A DNA stretch of 41,000 bases, taken from Saccoglossus kowalevskii (lineage: Eukaryota; Hemichordata; Enteropneusta; Harrimaniidae). Numbering within the stretch: the first letter of the stretch is position 1; the number at the start of each line of letters is the position of its first letter. The notes beneath the pieces were generated by a model. That model searched no databases. It had not been told where the DNA came from and saw nothing but the letters and a program-made list of their open reading frames with translations. The DNA is taken from assembly GCF_000003605.2 (NCBI RefSeq), contig NW_003151762.1, positions 150,263 through 191,262 on the forward strand, given 5' to 3'. Positions 30,101 through 35,176 of the stretch are shown in pieces. Made by a program: the position numbers and the translations under genes.

Positions 30101-30730
30101 ACACTACCCGACAGGCTTCGTAAGGGAAGTAACGTTGTTGTAAATAAAACATTTTGTGGGGGGTAAAAAGCACTGGTGTTTTATAACCCACACTAAAGAC
30201 CCTCCAGTATATGCCCACACACGTATTGTGCAAGTGTTAAAACCAATGGACATAGTGTCAGTTTGTGCGACAGACGGGAACACCATGACCCTTCAGTCGG
30301 GCCTTAGTTTCCTGTTCAACTTTCACTTTTCTATATACACAATGAAATGTGGTACTAGTATTTCTACTCGTGTGATCTACAATTATTACAATTGGTAATA
30401 AACCACATTTAATGGTGAATAAATAAAGTGCATTTCACATATGCTTAGAATTATATTAACAAAAATGAGACGAGACGCGCCCTTGACTCCTGTGAAATAA
30501 TAGTACGATGCGTATTAGAACTCACCGAATACGACATCCCCGTTGTAGGTTACCTCGTTAGAGCTCACAGTGTAAGGACTCTGCGTAGTCTGGGGCCCCA
30601 CTGGGTGCCCTGGCATCATGGACTCACATACTGAGGTCGGTGCACCGGTAGGATAACTGATAACATGATGTATATAACACAACAAAACGACATATAATCC
30701 TTTCCACAGCGCTGCAGAGACAGACGCCAT
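28..30730 (-). CDS. Reeler-domain and multi-EGF extracellular protein gene, 3'-partial (31 coding exons)
   Basis: One minus-strand gene, assembled by hand from GT-AG exons. A signal peptide and Reeler domain (exons 1-3, about 166 residues) precede 28 EGF-like domains, one per exon (exons 4-31). Every EGF exon starts and ends in phase 1, and every junction codon is sense. Coding length is about 3.8 kb (about 1,270 residues). No stop codon, transmembrane segment or cytoplasmic tail is seen, so the C-terminus lies beyond the left edge. Reeler domains occur in reelin, F-spondin and ferric-chelate-reductase-like proteins; EGF arrays serve extracellular adhesion or ligand binding. I infer a secreted or membrane-anchored matrix or recognition protein. 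It is not Notch: Notch has no Reeler domain. It may be lineage-specific; I know no vertebrate protein with this layout. Introns under about 450 bp that are not listed separately hold only AT-rich sequence. Confidence 0.9.
303..416 (-). CDS. Exon 30: EGF-like domain 27, calcium-binding-like
   Basis: 114 bases, phase 1-1, acceptor tttgcag and donor gtaagtt. (N)[15 protein letters not shown] then [10 protein letters not shown] and [10 protein letters not shown]. The C-x-D-x4-Y-x-C half of the calcium-binding pattern is intact; the N-terminal half is imperfect (His at the second acidic position). Confidence 0.93.
550..663 (-). CDS. Exon 29: EGF-like domain 26, calcium-binding type
   Basis: 114 bases, phase 1-1, acceptor ttactag and donor gtgagta. 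[16 protein letters not shown] then [10 protein letters not shown] and [10 protein letters not shown]. It matches the calcium-binding EGF pattern (D-x-N-E-C plus C-x-D-x4-Y-x-C) and has O-glucose and O-fucose sites. Confidence 0.93.
810..923 (-). CDS. Exon 28: EGF-like domain 25
   Basis: 114 bases, phase 1-1, acceptor ctttcag and donor gtgagcc. [16 protein letters not shown] then [13 protein letters not shown]-glucose and O-fucose sites are present. The N-terminal DVNAC is close to the calcium-binding EGF start but has Ala where Glu/Gln/Asp is expected. Confidence 0.92.
1180..1293 (-). CDS. Exon 27: EGF-like domain 24
   Basis: 114 bases, phase 1-1, acceptor ttttcag and donor gtaagtt. [12 protein letters not shown] then [12 protein letters not shown], with O-glucose and O-fucose consensus sites. 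Confidence 0.92.
1428..1541 (-). CDS. Exon 26: EGF-like domain 23
   Basis: 114 bases, phase 1-1, acceptor ttctaag and donor gtaagac. [12 protein letters not shown] then [12 protein letters not shown]. It has an O-glucose consensus; Ala replaces the O-fucose Ser/Thr. The exon itself begins gtaag, a cryptic donor-like string right after the acceptor. Confidence 0.91.
1651..1767 (-). CDS. Exon 25: EGF-like domain 22
   Basis: 117 bases, phase 1-1, acceptor cccaacag and donor gtaagtt. [12 protein letters not shown] then [13 protein letters not shown] Gly run (DGGGVY) fills the Cys3-Cys4 loop. An O-fucose consensus is present. Confidence 0.92.
1965..2078 (-). CDS. Exon 24: EGF-like domain 21
   Basis: 114 bases, phase 1-1, acceptor aatacag and donor gttagta. 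[12 protein letters not shown] then [12 protein letters not shown], with O-glucose and O-fucose consensus sites. Confidence 0.92.
2245..2361 (-). CDS. Exon 23: EGF-like domain 20
   Basis: 117 bases, phase 1-1, acceptor tttgtag and donor gtgagta. [13 protein letters not shown], with one extra residue between Cys1 and Cys2, then [12 protein letters not shown]. An O-fucose consensus is present. Confidence 0.92.
2799..2918 (-). CDS. Exon 22: EGF-like domain 19
   Basis: 120 bases, phase 1-1, acceptor atttgcag and donor gtaaaat. [13 protein letters not shown] has one extra residue between Cys1 and Cys2. It continues [12 protein letters not shown] with a DVIPG linker like that of exon 21. Confidence 0.92.
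2919..4201 (-). other. Intron 21, no exon seen
   Basis: A 1.3 kb intron. No EGF exon is found on either strand. It holds a TCTGCTG hairpin with a TTT loop at 3552-3568, followed by GACGGACAAT at 3581-3590. The same 10-mer precedes the terminal hairpin of the 18.3-19.6 kb element, so a decayed relative may lie here. AGAGGGCGC (minus strand, about 2970-2984) resembles a CTCF core. Confidence 0.6.
4202..4321 (-). CDS. Exon 21: EGF-like domain 18
   Basis: 120 bases, phase 1-1, acceptor ttttgtag and donor gtacgtt. [12 protein letters not shown] then [12 protein letters not shown], followed by an EITPG linker. It has both O-glucose (C-x-S-x-P-C) and O-fucose consensus sites. Confidence 0.92.
4711..4827 (-). 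CDS. Exon 20: EGF-like domain 17
   Basis: 117 bases, phase 1-1, acceptor tttctag and donor gtaagta. [12 protein letters not shown] then [12 protein letters not shown]. An O-fucose consensus is present. Confidence 0.92.
5261..5377 (-). CDS. Exon 19: EGF-like domain 16 (block copy 2, type D)
   Basis: 117 bases, phase 1-1, acceptor tttgtag and donor gtaagtt. [12 protein letters not shown] then [12 protein letters not shown]. Last exon of the second C-B-A-D block; its counterpart is exon 15. Confidence 0.92.
5378..6237 (-). other. Intron 18 with inserted miniature element
   Basis: AT-rich sequence with a CpG-rich insertion at 6025-6181 (listed separately). Apart from that insertion, the part from about 5925 to the exon aligns with the intron at 9030-9205, e.g. 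ttataaatacatac and gaatagtgaa in both. Confidence 0.7.
6025..6181. mobile_element. 157-bp miniature inverted-repeat element with TA target duplication
   Basis: Imperfect terminal inverted repeats of about 30 bp. The left end is AAGCGGGGAGAGTC then GTCACCTGCGCATGCG; the reverse complement of the right end is AAGCTGGAGGGTC then TTCGCCTGCGCACGCG. It is flanked by TA on both sides (6023-6024 and 6182-6183). The inside is CpG-rich, unlike the flanks, and codes for nothing I recognise. The paralogous intron at 9151-9152 has a single TA with homology continuing on both sides, as expected of an empty site. TA duplication fits a Tc1/mariner-like non-autonomous element. Confidence 0.65.
6238..6354 (-). 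CDS. Exon 18: EGF-like domain 15 (block copy 2, type A)
   Basis: 117 bases, phase 1-1, acceptor gagtag and donor gtaagtt. [12 protein letters not shown] then [12 protein letters not shown]. It is 116/117 identical to exon 14, far closer than the other block pairs, as expected after recent gene conversion. Confidence 0.92.
6599..6709 (-). CDS. Exon 17: EGF-like domain 14 (block copy 2, type B)
   Basis: 111 bases, phase 1-1, acceptor tttttag and donor gtaacga. [12 protein letters not shown] then [12 protein letters not shown]. Partner of exon 13; the intron just beyond the donor is also alike (aataatttcgttac in both). Confidence 0.92.
6710..7420 (-). other. Intron 16, no exon seen
   Basis: A 711-base intron. 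An 11-bp direct repeat TCCCGAGATAT occurs at 7021-7031 and 7076-7086. No other structure is visible. Confidence 0.6.
7421..7534 (-). CDS. Exon 16: EGF-like domain 13 (block copy 2, type C)
   Basis: 114 bases, phase 1-1, acceptor cattttag and donor gtaaacg. [12 protein letters not shown] then [12 protein letters not shown], with a Ser/Thr/Gly-rich Cys3-Cys4 loop as in exon 12. Starts the second copy of the C-B-A-D block. Confidence 0.92.
7777..7890 (-). CDS. Exon 15: EGF-like domain 12 (block copy 1, type D)
   Basis: 114 bases, phase 1-1, acceptor ttaaacag and donor gtaagtg. [12 protein letters not shown] then [12 protein letters not shown]. It resembles exon 19 ([12 protein letters not shown]) and, more distantly, type A exons, so A and D may themselves be older duplicates. 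Confidence 0.92.
7891..9205 (-). other. Intron 14, no exon seen
   Basis: A 1.3 kb AT-rich intron. It has a run of 8 T, one A and 13 G at 8640-8661. The last 180 bases before exon 14 are homologous to the intron beside exon 18. No coding exon is found. Confidence 0.6.
9206..9322 (-). CDS. Exon 14: EGF-like domain 11 (block copy 1, type A)
   Basis: 117 bases, phase 1-1, acceptor gagtag and donor gtaagtt. [12 protein letters not shown] then [12 protein letters not shown]. It differs from exon 18 by a single base (Thr here, Ile there, in the Cys5-Cys6 loop), and its flanking intron is also nearly identical. Cys6 is followed by STS/C-rich linker residues. Confidence 0.92.
9559..9669 (-). CDS. Exon 13: EGF-like domain 10 (block copy 1, type B)
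   Basis: 111 bases, the shortest EGF exon size here, phase 1-1, acceptor attctag and donor gtaacga. [12 protein letters not shown] then [12 protein letters not shown]. Partner of exon 17, with the same length and the same unusual gtaacg donor. By my count about 19 of 111 bases differ. Confidence 0.92.
9670..10366 (-). other. Intron 12 with a perfect DR1-type site
   Basis: A 697-base intron with no exon. AGGTCA-G-AGGTCA at 9942-9954 (plus strand) is a perfect direct repeat with one-base spacing, the classic DR1 nuclear-receptor site. Function is not shown. Confidence 0.5.
10367..10483 (-). CDS. Exon 12: EGF-like domain 9 (block copy 1, type C)
   Basis: 117 bases, phase 1-1, acceptor attccag and donor gtgaggt. 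[12 protein letters not shown] then [12 protein letters not shown], ending CQTG-like. First exon of a four-exon block (types C-B-A-D) that is repeated at 7534-5261; its partner is exon 16. Confidence 0.92.
10568..10856. mobile_element. hAT-like miniature element, about 289 bp
   Basis: The ends are inverted repeats: left (A)GGGGTCCCTTCAGTC and, on the opposite strand from the right end, GGGGTCACTTCAGTC (14/15 match). The flanks are TATACGCA (10560-10567) and TATACGTA (10857-10864), an 8-bp target duplication with one mismatch. The interior is much richer in GC than the intron around it. It holds a 26-bp tandem repeat (gaaggtcactatgctgcccag then aggat) at 10648-10714. The 8-bp duplication suggests the hAT superfamily; no transposase is present. 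Confidence 0.6.
10648..10714. repeat. 26-bp tandem repeat, 2.5 copies
   Basis: Units begin at 10648, 10674 and 10700 with gaaggtcact. Two full units are identical; the third diverges after gaaggtcact. Each contains AAGGTCA, an extended nuclear-receptor half-site. It lies inside the miniature element 10568-10856. Confidence 0.85.
11680..11796 (-). CDS. Exon 11: EGF-like domain 8
   Basis: 117 bases, phase 1-1, acceptor acatgcag. [12 protein letters not shown] then [12 protein letters not shown]. The donor is gtttgtat, the weakest consensus among these exons (T instead of A/G at +3); the phase is nevertheless correct. Confidence 0.9.
12223..12351 (-). CDS. Exon 10: EGF-like domain 7
   Basis: 129 bases, phase 1-1, acceptor cattccag and donor gtaggat. 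[12 protein letters not shown] then [12 protein letters not shown], followed by a Pro/Ala-rich linker (ETPIAPG). Its size and the x-x-Q-C ending of the Cys2-Cys3 loop match exon 9, suggesting these two are sister duplicates. Confidence 0.92.
12352..14527 (-). other. Intron 9, 2.2 kb, no exon seen
   Basis: AT-rich and non-coding as far as I can tell. On the plus strand, CCAATCAG (13708-13715) lies about 35 bases before TATAAAA (13747-13753), a promoter-like pair, but only a 34-codon unrecognised reading frame (from 13804) follows. A 120-codon frame at 13951-14313 matches nothing I know. Confidence 0.5.
14528..14656 (-). CDS. Exon 9: EGF-like domain 6
   Basis: 129 bases, phase 1-1, acceptor cattttcag and donor gtaagat. 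[12 protein letters not shown] then [13 protein letters not shown], with one extra residue in the Cys5-Cys6 loop. It has an O-glucose consensus; the O-fucose Ser/Thr before Cys3 is replaced by Gln. Confidence 0.92.
14885..14977. repeat. 27-bp minisatellite reaching the exon 8 splice donor
   Basis: Three units starting atttgac(c)tta at 14885, 14912 and 14939, plus a partial unit at 14966. Units read atttgaccttacatgcttac then aataaac. The partial unit ends in accttac, the reverse complement of the exon 8 donor gtaaggt, so the repeat unit supplies the splice site. Each unit therefore carries a similar gtaaggt string on the minus strand. Confidence 0.9.
14978..15097 (-). CDS. Exon 8: EGF-like domain 5
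   Basis: 120 bases, phase 1-1, acceptor cattttag. [12 protein letters not shown] then [12 protein letters not shown], with an O-glucose consensus. Its donor (gtaaggtc) lies inside the last unit of a 27-bp minisatellite that occupies the adjoining intron. Confidence 0.92.
15098..15605 (-). other. Intron 7 with trinucleotide microsatellites
   Basis: The intron is AT-rich apart from consecutive trinucleotide tracts at about 15169-15233. No exon is seen. Confidence 0.6.
15169..15233. repeat. Compound (ACT)n-(CAA)n-(CCA)n microsatellite
   Basis: Adjacent tracts of CTA, CAA and CCA trinucleotides on the plus strand. They create a Tyr/Gln/Pro run in an otherwise unsupported plus-strand frame. Likely length-polymorphic. 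Confidence 0.9.
15606..15731 (-). CDS. Exon 7: EGF-like domain 4
   Basis: 126 bases, phase 1-1, acceptor cacatccag and donor gtatgtgc. [12 protein letters not shown] then [12 protein letters not shown]. An O-fucose consensus is present. The Cys5-Cys6 loop uses Trp in the aromatic position. Confidence 0.92.
15732..17164 (-). other. Intron 6, 1.4 kb, nothing recognised
   Basis: AT-rich sequence without EGF exons, inverted repeats or tandem repeats that I could see. Confidence 0.5.
17165..17290 (-). CDS. Exon 6: divergent EGF-like domain 3
   Basis: 126 bases, phase 1-1, bounded by gattcag and gtatgttg. It has six cysteines, but the Cys2-Cys3 loop has seven residues instead of five, and the Cys5-Cys6 loop (VDDTTSLT) lacks the usual G-aromatic-x-G turn. 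It is the least canonical repeat of the array; open frame and matching phase support it as coding. Confidence 0.82.
17291..17824 (-). other. Intron 5 with a 14-G run
   Basis: G14 at 17341-17354 is the only notable feature; such runs are prone to length error. No exon is seen. Confidence 0.5.
17825..17962 (-). CDS. Exon 5: EGF-like domain 2
   Basis: 138 bases, the longest EGF exon here, phase 1-1, bounded by acgtag and gtaggtt. [12 protein letters not shown] then [12 protein letters not shown]. The extra length is in the linkers (GAVQP before Cys1, EIYNPPS after Cys6). It carries an O-glucose consensus C-x-S-x-P-C. Confidence 0.9.
18312..19572. mobile_element. Hairpin-ended repeat element with tandem-repeat core
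   Basis: The left part has GTCGAC (18312-18317) and AGCTCCGCT (18324-18332). The right end is a hairpin, AGCTCCGCT (19542-19550) and AGCGGAGCT (19564-19572), with CGAC/GTCG inside. The core is a tandem array built from 140-155-bp degenerate units, then 240-bp units. A short terminal motif paired with a 3' hairpin around a tandem core resembles the non-autonomous Helentron-associated (HINE or pearl-like) elements of marine invertebrates. That assignment is inference; no coding sequence is present. Confidence 0.5.
18841..19490. repeat. 240-bp tandem repeat, about 2.7 copies
   Basis: Blocks beginning near 18841, 19081 and 19321 repeat with a period of exactly 240. From about 18875 to the third copy they look identical (e.g. 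taaattagagaattgaagat at 18901, 19141 and 19381). Older copies of half of the unit, with tcgaaaatatca and gaagatatca, lie upstream at about 18412, 18569 and 18706. The near-perfect identity points to recent expansion, and copy number may be mis-assembled. Confidence 0.93.
19986..20102 (-). CDS. Exon 4: EGF-like domain 1
   Basis: 117 bases, phase 1-1, bounded by ctcgaatag and gtaggat. Encodes a full six-Cys EGF ([12 protein letters not shown], then [12 protein letters not shown]). The G carried over from exon 3 completes a Gly codon, so this is the direct successor of the Reeler exons. It has an O-fucose consensus (C-x4-T-C) but no O-glucose site. Confidence 0.93.
20103..23986 (-). other. Intron 3, 3.9 kb, nothing recognised
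   Basis: It separates the Reeler exons from the EGF array. AT-rich; I found no additional exon with compatible phase, no RNA gene and no clear mobile element. Confidence 0.5.
23987..24054 (-). CDS. Exon 3: end of Reeler domain
   Basis: A 68-base exon, phase 2 in and phase 1 out, bounded by cgattacag and gtgagta. With the last two bases of exon 2 it encodes [18 protein letters not shown] then TIQFN, matching the terminal F-x-ATVV--Y-x-YWV strand of Reeler domains. Both phases fit its neighbours exactly, which supports this small exon strongly. It precedes a 3.9 kb intron and the first EGF exon. Confidence 0.88.
24055..24986 (-). other. Intron 2, nothing recognised
   Basis: 932 bases of AT-rich sequence within the Reeler domain. 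The phase-2 junctions on both sides agree. Confidence 0.6.
24987..25212 (-). CDS. Exon 2: core of Reeler domain
   Basis: 226 bases, phase 1 in and phase 2 out, flanked by tttgttttcag and gtaagtg. It encodes [16 protein letters not shown], the Reeler signature of a strand followed by F-x-G-hLLQAR. It continues with IGTW, a conserved Cys in TIDC, the THSNS turn, and the VVFAWLAPS strand typical of Reeler domains. The Cys probably pairs with the Cys in VCESMM of exon 1. Confidence 0.93.
25634..26350. mobile_element. Possible solo LTR or LTR remnant
   Basis: Starts TGACACCCCCCGGAGGGG and is followed by a moderately GC-rich segment unlike the surrounding intron. An aataaag signal lies near 25992, then purine-rich direct repeats (gtcctggagagtct, gtcctggagagcct and cttgggg strings, 26030-26150). 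The right end is C-rich (gattcccccctgaca). This looks like a U3-R-U5 arrangement, but I see no target duplication, primer-binding site or retroelement reading frame, so the call is tentative. Confidence 0.3.
27130..27277. repeat. 33-34-bp minisatellite, about 4.5 copies
   Basis: Units beginning cagtttgac start at 27130, 27163, 27197 and 27231, with a partial unit from 27264. The second unit contains TGACCT-TG-TGACCT (27168-27181), a perfect DR2-type nuclear-receptor repeat on the minus strand; the other units have decayed versions. Confidence 0.92.
28600..29341. repeat. Degenerate duplicated repeat, about 410-bp period, ending in a hairpin
   Basis: atttattatgcaaggatttc (28650 region) recurs as atttattatgcagggatttc (29061 region). 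Each copy is followed by similar tgatacctatggaacagct and tgatacctgtggcagagct strings. The right side has caagtttcattgaaatccga followed by a TGTGTGC-TTT-GCACACA hairpin (29324-29340). Probably an old non-autonomous mobile element. Confidence 0.5.
30526..30730 (-). CDS. Exon 1: start codon, signal peptide, N-terminal part of Reeler domain
   Basis: The ATG at 30730-30728 has a strong context (A at -3, G at +4). Residues 1-25 form a signal peptide: short N-region, hydrophobic core [10 protein letters not shown], likely cleavage after VIS. The mature start, [17 protein letters not shown] followed by a proline-rich PQTTQSPY, is a classic Reeler-domain opening. The exon has 205 coding bases and ends in phase 1 (GTATTCG, then donor gtgagt). 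The G joins TG of exon 2 to make Val. Confidence 0.93.
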
Positions 30731-31519
30731 CTTTGATGTGTACCTTTTGTAACAGAGTCAACCACCGATTGAATACTCTAGCTTCGTTCAGCGTTCAGGG
30801 ATAGTCCATTCAACTTAAAGGGTGGGATATATCAGATGACCATGCTAGGGCCGAATAGATGTATTATTTCGATGAAAAATCGAAGGGATGTAGCGATACT
30901 TGTAATTTATTGCTGAAATGAAATAAATCACTTAAATCGCTGATGCAAACGCTATCGTTCTCGTTTATTTCACGAAACCCACCCTCGTACGATGTGTACA
31001 AGCCACCAACGCGAGCCCCAATGGCTCGGGGAACGCCCTAAATAATGGCACATTCGCAAGCCGCGAACAATGGGTGTCAGCGTACTGGTAAAGTCTAAAA
31101 CTTTCATTAATATGCTAATTAGGTAGCAATTGTGAAGAACGGAATGTAGCATTTCAAAAGAATAAAAATGAGACAGTCGTGGCAGGATCATCAATATGGT
31201 AACATTGCGAAAGGAATGGAACTCGGCACGGTTCGACTTTTCAATATATTGGATGAAATCAATCACAGATTTAAAGTAAATAAATAATAACAGAAATTCA
31301 AAGGAAACGCACAAATATCAATTTATGCGTTTCAATATATTCCAAACTTTCATTTTATTTTACATTATCAGATTTTCAGATAACATGTAGAACAATTACG
31401 TCAGGATATATGTGAAAAAAGAAAGTAGGCCGAGTTGGATTATTTAATTTGGTGCATGGTCGTATAGACATTTGTATGTCTCTATGATAATTACATCTAT
31501 TAATAACAGTCAGTCAGTG

Positions 31520-31547
31520 CACCGTCCCTCAACACCTAGGGACGGTG
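31520..31547. repeat. Perfect 10-bp-arm hairpin
   Basis: CACCGTCCCT, loop CAACACCT, AGGGACGGTG. The flanking strings (cagtcagtg and gtcagtg) are direct repeats. It may be the end of a mobile element. Confidence 0.7.
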
Positions 31548-32104
31548 GTCAGTGTTACCACAAACTTCCTCATTAAAACATGTGAGTTTTACTTCTCGTT
31601 TTGTCTCCATTCTCCGTCGCATACATGCAAACTATTTAAAACGAATTTGGAACCTGAATGTTTTCCCCCAATAGACACGAAGCCTCCTTTGCGACTCCCT
31701 GACTTCTAAATTTAGAATCTCTGCTCACACAGTGCTCATTGGTCAGTTGTCGTTATCTTGTCAGGTATATATTGACCCCACAAACTAGAGTCGGGTCGAG
31801 GCGGTGGGTCGAGATGTCCAATTTGGGTCGAAGTGTTTTGGGTCGAGATGTCTAGATATCATCACTGGCCACGCAGAACCAATGACTCACGATGCAAAGC
31901 TGTATTTCGTGCAGGATCATCCAAAAGTTCAACCAGACAGTTGCCATGTCTATAACCGAAAGATACCGTCGAAAATGCAACATTTTCAATTCTACGTTAA
32001 AAAAAAAAATATTTATCACATTTAAACAATAACTGACATTATTAAGTTTGGAAGAAAATCGGAAGATGGGTGTTTGGCACTTAGATCGGACTAAATAAAA
32101 TTCA

Positions 32105-32591
32105 CAGTCGATTCGTCCCAATTCACATTCGTCTCACAAGTCGATTCGTCCCATTGCCTTTGCTTAGCCTTACAATCTAGTGCATGCATGGTGACTTCCT
32201 TTATATATTGGTAACAAGACAATCGTGCTTGATGCATATAAAATACAGCCGAAAAGCGCAACATGACCTTACAACATTATTTACAGGGTTTCCCGATATT
32301 CAGTAAATAAAATAAATTTATATCATGATTACCATTTTTTCAGAATATTAATTACAGGTAATTACACTATAATCTTGAAATATAAATAACTTGACTTGAC
32401 GTCAGTTGGCGTATTGCAAAGTGTGATGCAATAAACGATAATAGAAGGGCCGGATTGGACGAAACGACCTTGGAACGGATACAATTTAGGGACGAAACAA
32501 CTTTGGAACGACTTGGGACGAATAAACCAGTGGAACCATGGTGGAACGAATCGACCTAGGACGAATGTGATTCCACGGTTACTAACCGTGG
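32105..32591. repeat. Inverted short-motif arrays (GGGACGAATCGAC family) with palindrome
   Basis: gtcgattcgtccca occurs twice at 32107-32153. The opposite orientation occurs repeatedly at 32455-32570 (tggacgaaacgacc, gggacgaaacaac, gggacgaataaacc, ggaacgaatcgacc). The right side ends with the palindrome CCACGGTTA-C-TAACCGTGG (32573-32591). Two opposed arrays around an AT-rich centre suggest a foldback-type element. Confidence 0.5.
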
Positions 32592-35114
32592 TGATTCCAA
32601 CGATACGGCTCACTGTCAACCTACGATCTACACCCCATCCCAGCGTCGAACACTTATAATGGGTGAAGGCAACATCGTTCAAAGCGTTACGATTGTTTTT
32701 GGTTGCGCAGTGTTTCGCTGTAACCGGAGTACGTCACGGAGACACGTTGTCGATAGAGGGCGCGACTGACAAGAACGATGATAGTGAAAATAGGCTGCAA
32801 ACAATCAACCACAATCTGTCAACCAAGTTACCGTGTTCACTGACCCATGAAATAGATCATCAACCCCTATGCTCTGTACTTACCTCGCTCGTTGGTAGTT
32901 TATTGAACCCACCGGGGTCACCGCGCCCACAATTGTACGTATAGCCGGGGGTTACTCTGCTTTACACTAACGGGGAGGTGCCGCATTCGGGGATCCATAA
33001 TGGAAGTGCTGGTCGCTCTGAATATTCATGAGATAATAATGAATATTAATGAGCTTGGCCACGTAGGCAAATGTTTGTTTTTATTCAAGTCAAAATATTA
33101 TTTGTTTAGTTTTCAGGTATGAAAGAAGGCATTTTACAACTACATATATATTTTCGAAAGATGATAAAACAATCTCACTGTTCATTTATTTTTTATTTAA
33201 AGGGCGGTGCTCGTCGCGCAGCACGTGTTCAAAAATTCATGTAAACAAACAATGTACTAGTATTTTACACGCGTTGTGTACGTCACATATCGAACACGAC
33301 GCGGCGCGACGACCACCACCCTTTAATAAACGTAGTACCCAGAAATTCGTCTGTAAGATATGAGTAAGCCACGATATCCGAGTAAATTTCACAGTCAAAA
33401 TTGGACAAGAAATAAAACATGAATTTAAATTGCTATTGAAATATAAAAAAAGATTCGAAACATTTCCAAAATGCAGGCTAAATCTTGCGACAATTTTATT
33501 ATTGTGGCAATGTCTATTTGGAAGGGGCAAATAAAACACAATTAAAAGAAAGATGTTCACTAGTTTCACTACCTTATTAACCACAAAAATGACCACGTAA
33601 TAAATTACGAGGTTATAACAATATTGCCTCAGTCATAGTGCCATGCAAAAATGTTACTTCTTTAGATTGATATTGAATATGAGTATAATATGACTTAGTT
33701 TTACCACGAGCAAATATTTTTGATCACTCGATCGATTCTGTAAAAATAAATTCGCCGTGATGTTTGTGACGTATTCAGTTGATTGTTGTGGTATTTACTT
33801 TCATGTATATATTAGGTCCGGGGTTAGCACAACGTTCTGTATTTTTATGTAGTCGTGATGATTGGGTCCAAAACCATAGATAACTCGCTCGAATCACAAG
33901 AAAATTAACTGGTCAATAAATCGCGAATCATAGTGTGAAAACCAGTTACCCACATTGGTAGCCAGGATCGGACTGGTAACTTGACATCCCAGTCTTAACC
34001 AAGAAGTTCAACGCTCTTGATTTTTAGTACAATAAAAGTGGTAGTTTGACAGTTCATGGTCAAGAGTTTCATACCTGTCGACATGGTTGAAAATACCCAC
34101 CTAAATCTGCCAATCTGTTTTCAAAGTTTTCATGTTTTACTTCATTTCCGTGGCACAAACGGAGTGGCCGCAAGACGAGTCAACCGTTAATACCACGAAG
34201 TGCTTTCATTTGTTCATACTTTCGTCATCTGGAAAATCGACAAGACGGTCAGCTTGGTCACAGTCCCTCTAGAACATCTAAATTTATCCGCGGTAAAATT
34301 ATTTTATTTTGTAAATTGTAACTATTTCACCCTTTTCAGTACGTCTGAAACAAATCACTATCAGCTAGCATAACAGTATGAATAAACCAGCGCGAGAGCC
34401 CTCTAATAACGAAAACACACCAAGAATACGTGCAGTAAACTGGCGGTGTGTCTGTATGACAGATATTTTCGGTGCTATAGCCGCAAGGGGCTCTGTGGTG
34501 AAGAATGTACCCTTCTCCTTGGGTAGGGGTATACATAGTATTCCGGGGTGTACTGTTACGATGCAAACATATCCGCTTGGGAGAAAACATACACTCGTGG
34601 TTCCTCAGCTCAACGTTGGTGATGAACAAAATCGTTTTCGTGACATCGCCGCCAGTCGTTGCAACTTTATAATTCTTTTTTTTTTCTTAATCTTGGTCCG
34701 ACGCGAAATTACAAAGAACGGTCTATTCTGATTCGCAAGCATAACAGACATGGAATGTGACGTGGACTCCATATAATTTTGATTTCGTCTTTCATTTCAA
34801 AATTTTATTTTTGAAAATTAAATGCACAACTTCGGGGTTACTTACATCCAATTTATCAAATGAAATTACGTCAAAAATCAAATTGTTAGATTCCAGAAAA
34901 TATTAGATATTCATTTGGCTGTCGTTAGCCACGGATCCGATGTTTTTATATTTTCGTCACTTGAATAAATAACCAATTTACTTTTCAAATGGTGAAAGTG
35001 TGAGTATTAGTATACGATATGCGTTTAGACATGCGAGTCTGAATTTAATATTCTTGTAAACAATTACAATAATATTTCAATGAACCACACACTGAAGCCA
35101 TTTGATTCTACTCT

Positions 35115-35129
35115 GCCGCCCTCTAGTGG
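35115..35129 (-). promoter_or_regulatory. CTCF-like motif upstream of rogdi
   Basis: The minus strand reads CCACTAGAGGGCGGC, fitting the CTCF core consensus CCASYAGRKGGCRSY at all 15 positions. It lies about 48 bases before the rogdi ATG, between two divergent genes, a plausible place for an insulator or promoter element. CTCF is conserved in bilaterians; binding here is inference. Confidence 0.4.
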
Positions 35130-35176
35130 GAATAATTTAAAATCTTTCCTTTCAGTTCTGAGGTGAAAAGATAAAC

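Larger units (their letters stand above)
25213..30525 (-). other. Intron 1, 5.3 kb, with several repeats
   Basis: The first and largest intron. It holds an LTR-like stretch (about 25634-26350), a 34-bp minisatellite (27130-27277) and an old duplicated repeat ending in a hairpin (about 28600-29341). No exon is seen. Large first introns often carry enhancers, but none can be shown here. Confidence 0.6.
30731..35176. other. Intergenic region between divergent genes
   Basis: 4.4 kb between the start codon of the minus-strand Reeler/EGF gene and that of the plus-strand rogdi gene. It should contain both promoters and 5' untranslated regions, but no convincing TATA box is positioned for either. 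Motif arrays at 31793-31860, 32105-32155 and 32455-32570 and hairpins at 31520-31547 and 32573-32591 suggest mobile-element remnants. The longer frames here (for example 34378-34731) have no recognisable protein features. Confidence 0.6.

Noticed and set aside
32663..32944. 93-codon plus-strand frame with a hydrophobic start, considered as a secreted peptide
   Set aside because: It begins with GTG, not ATG, and shows no family match or mature-peptide pattern.
34336..34731. Overlapping 117- and 97-codon frames on opposite strands
   Set aside because: Neither looks like a protein domain, and mutual overlap of unconstrained frames is expected by chance.
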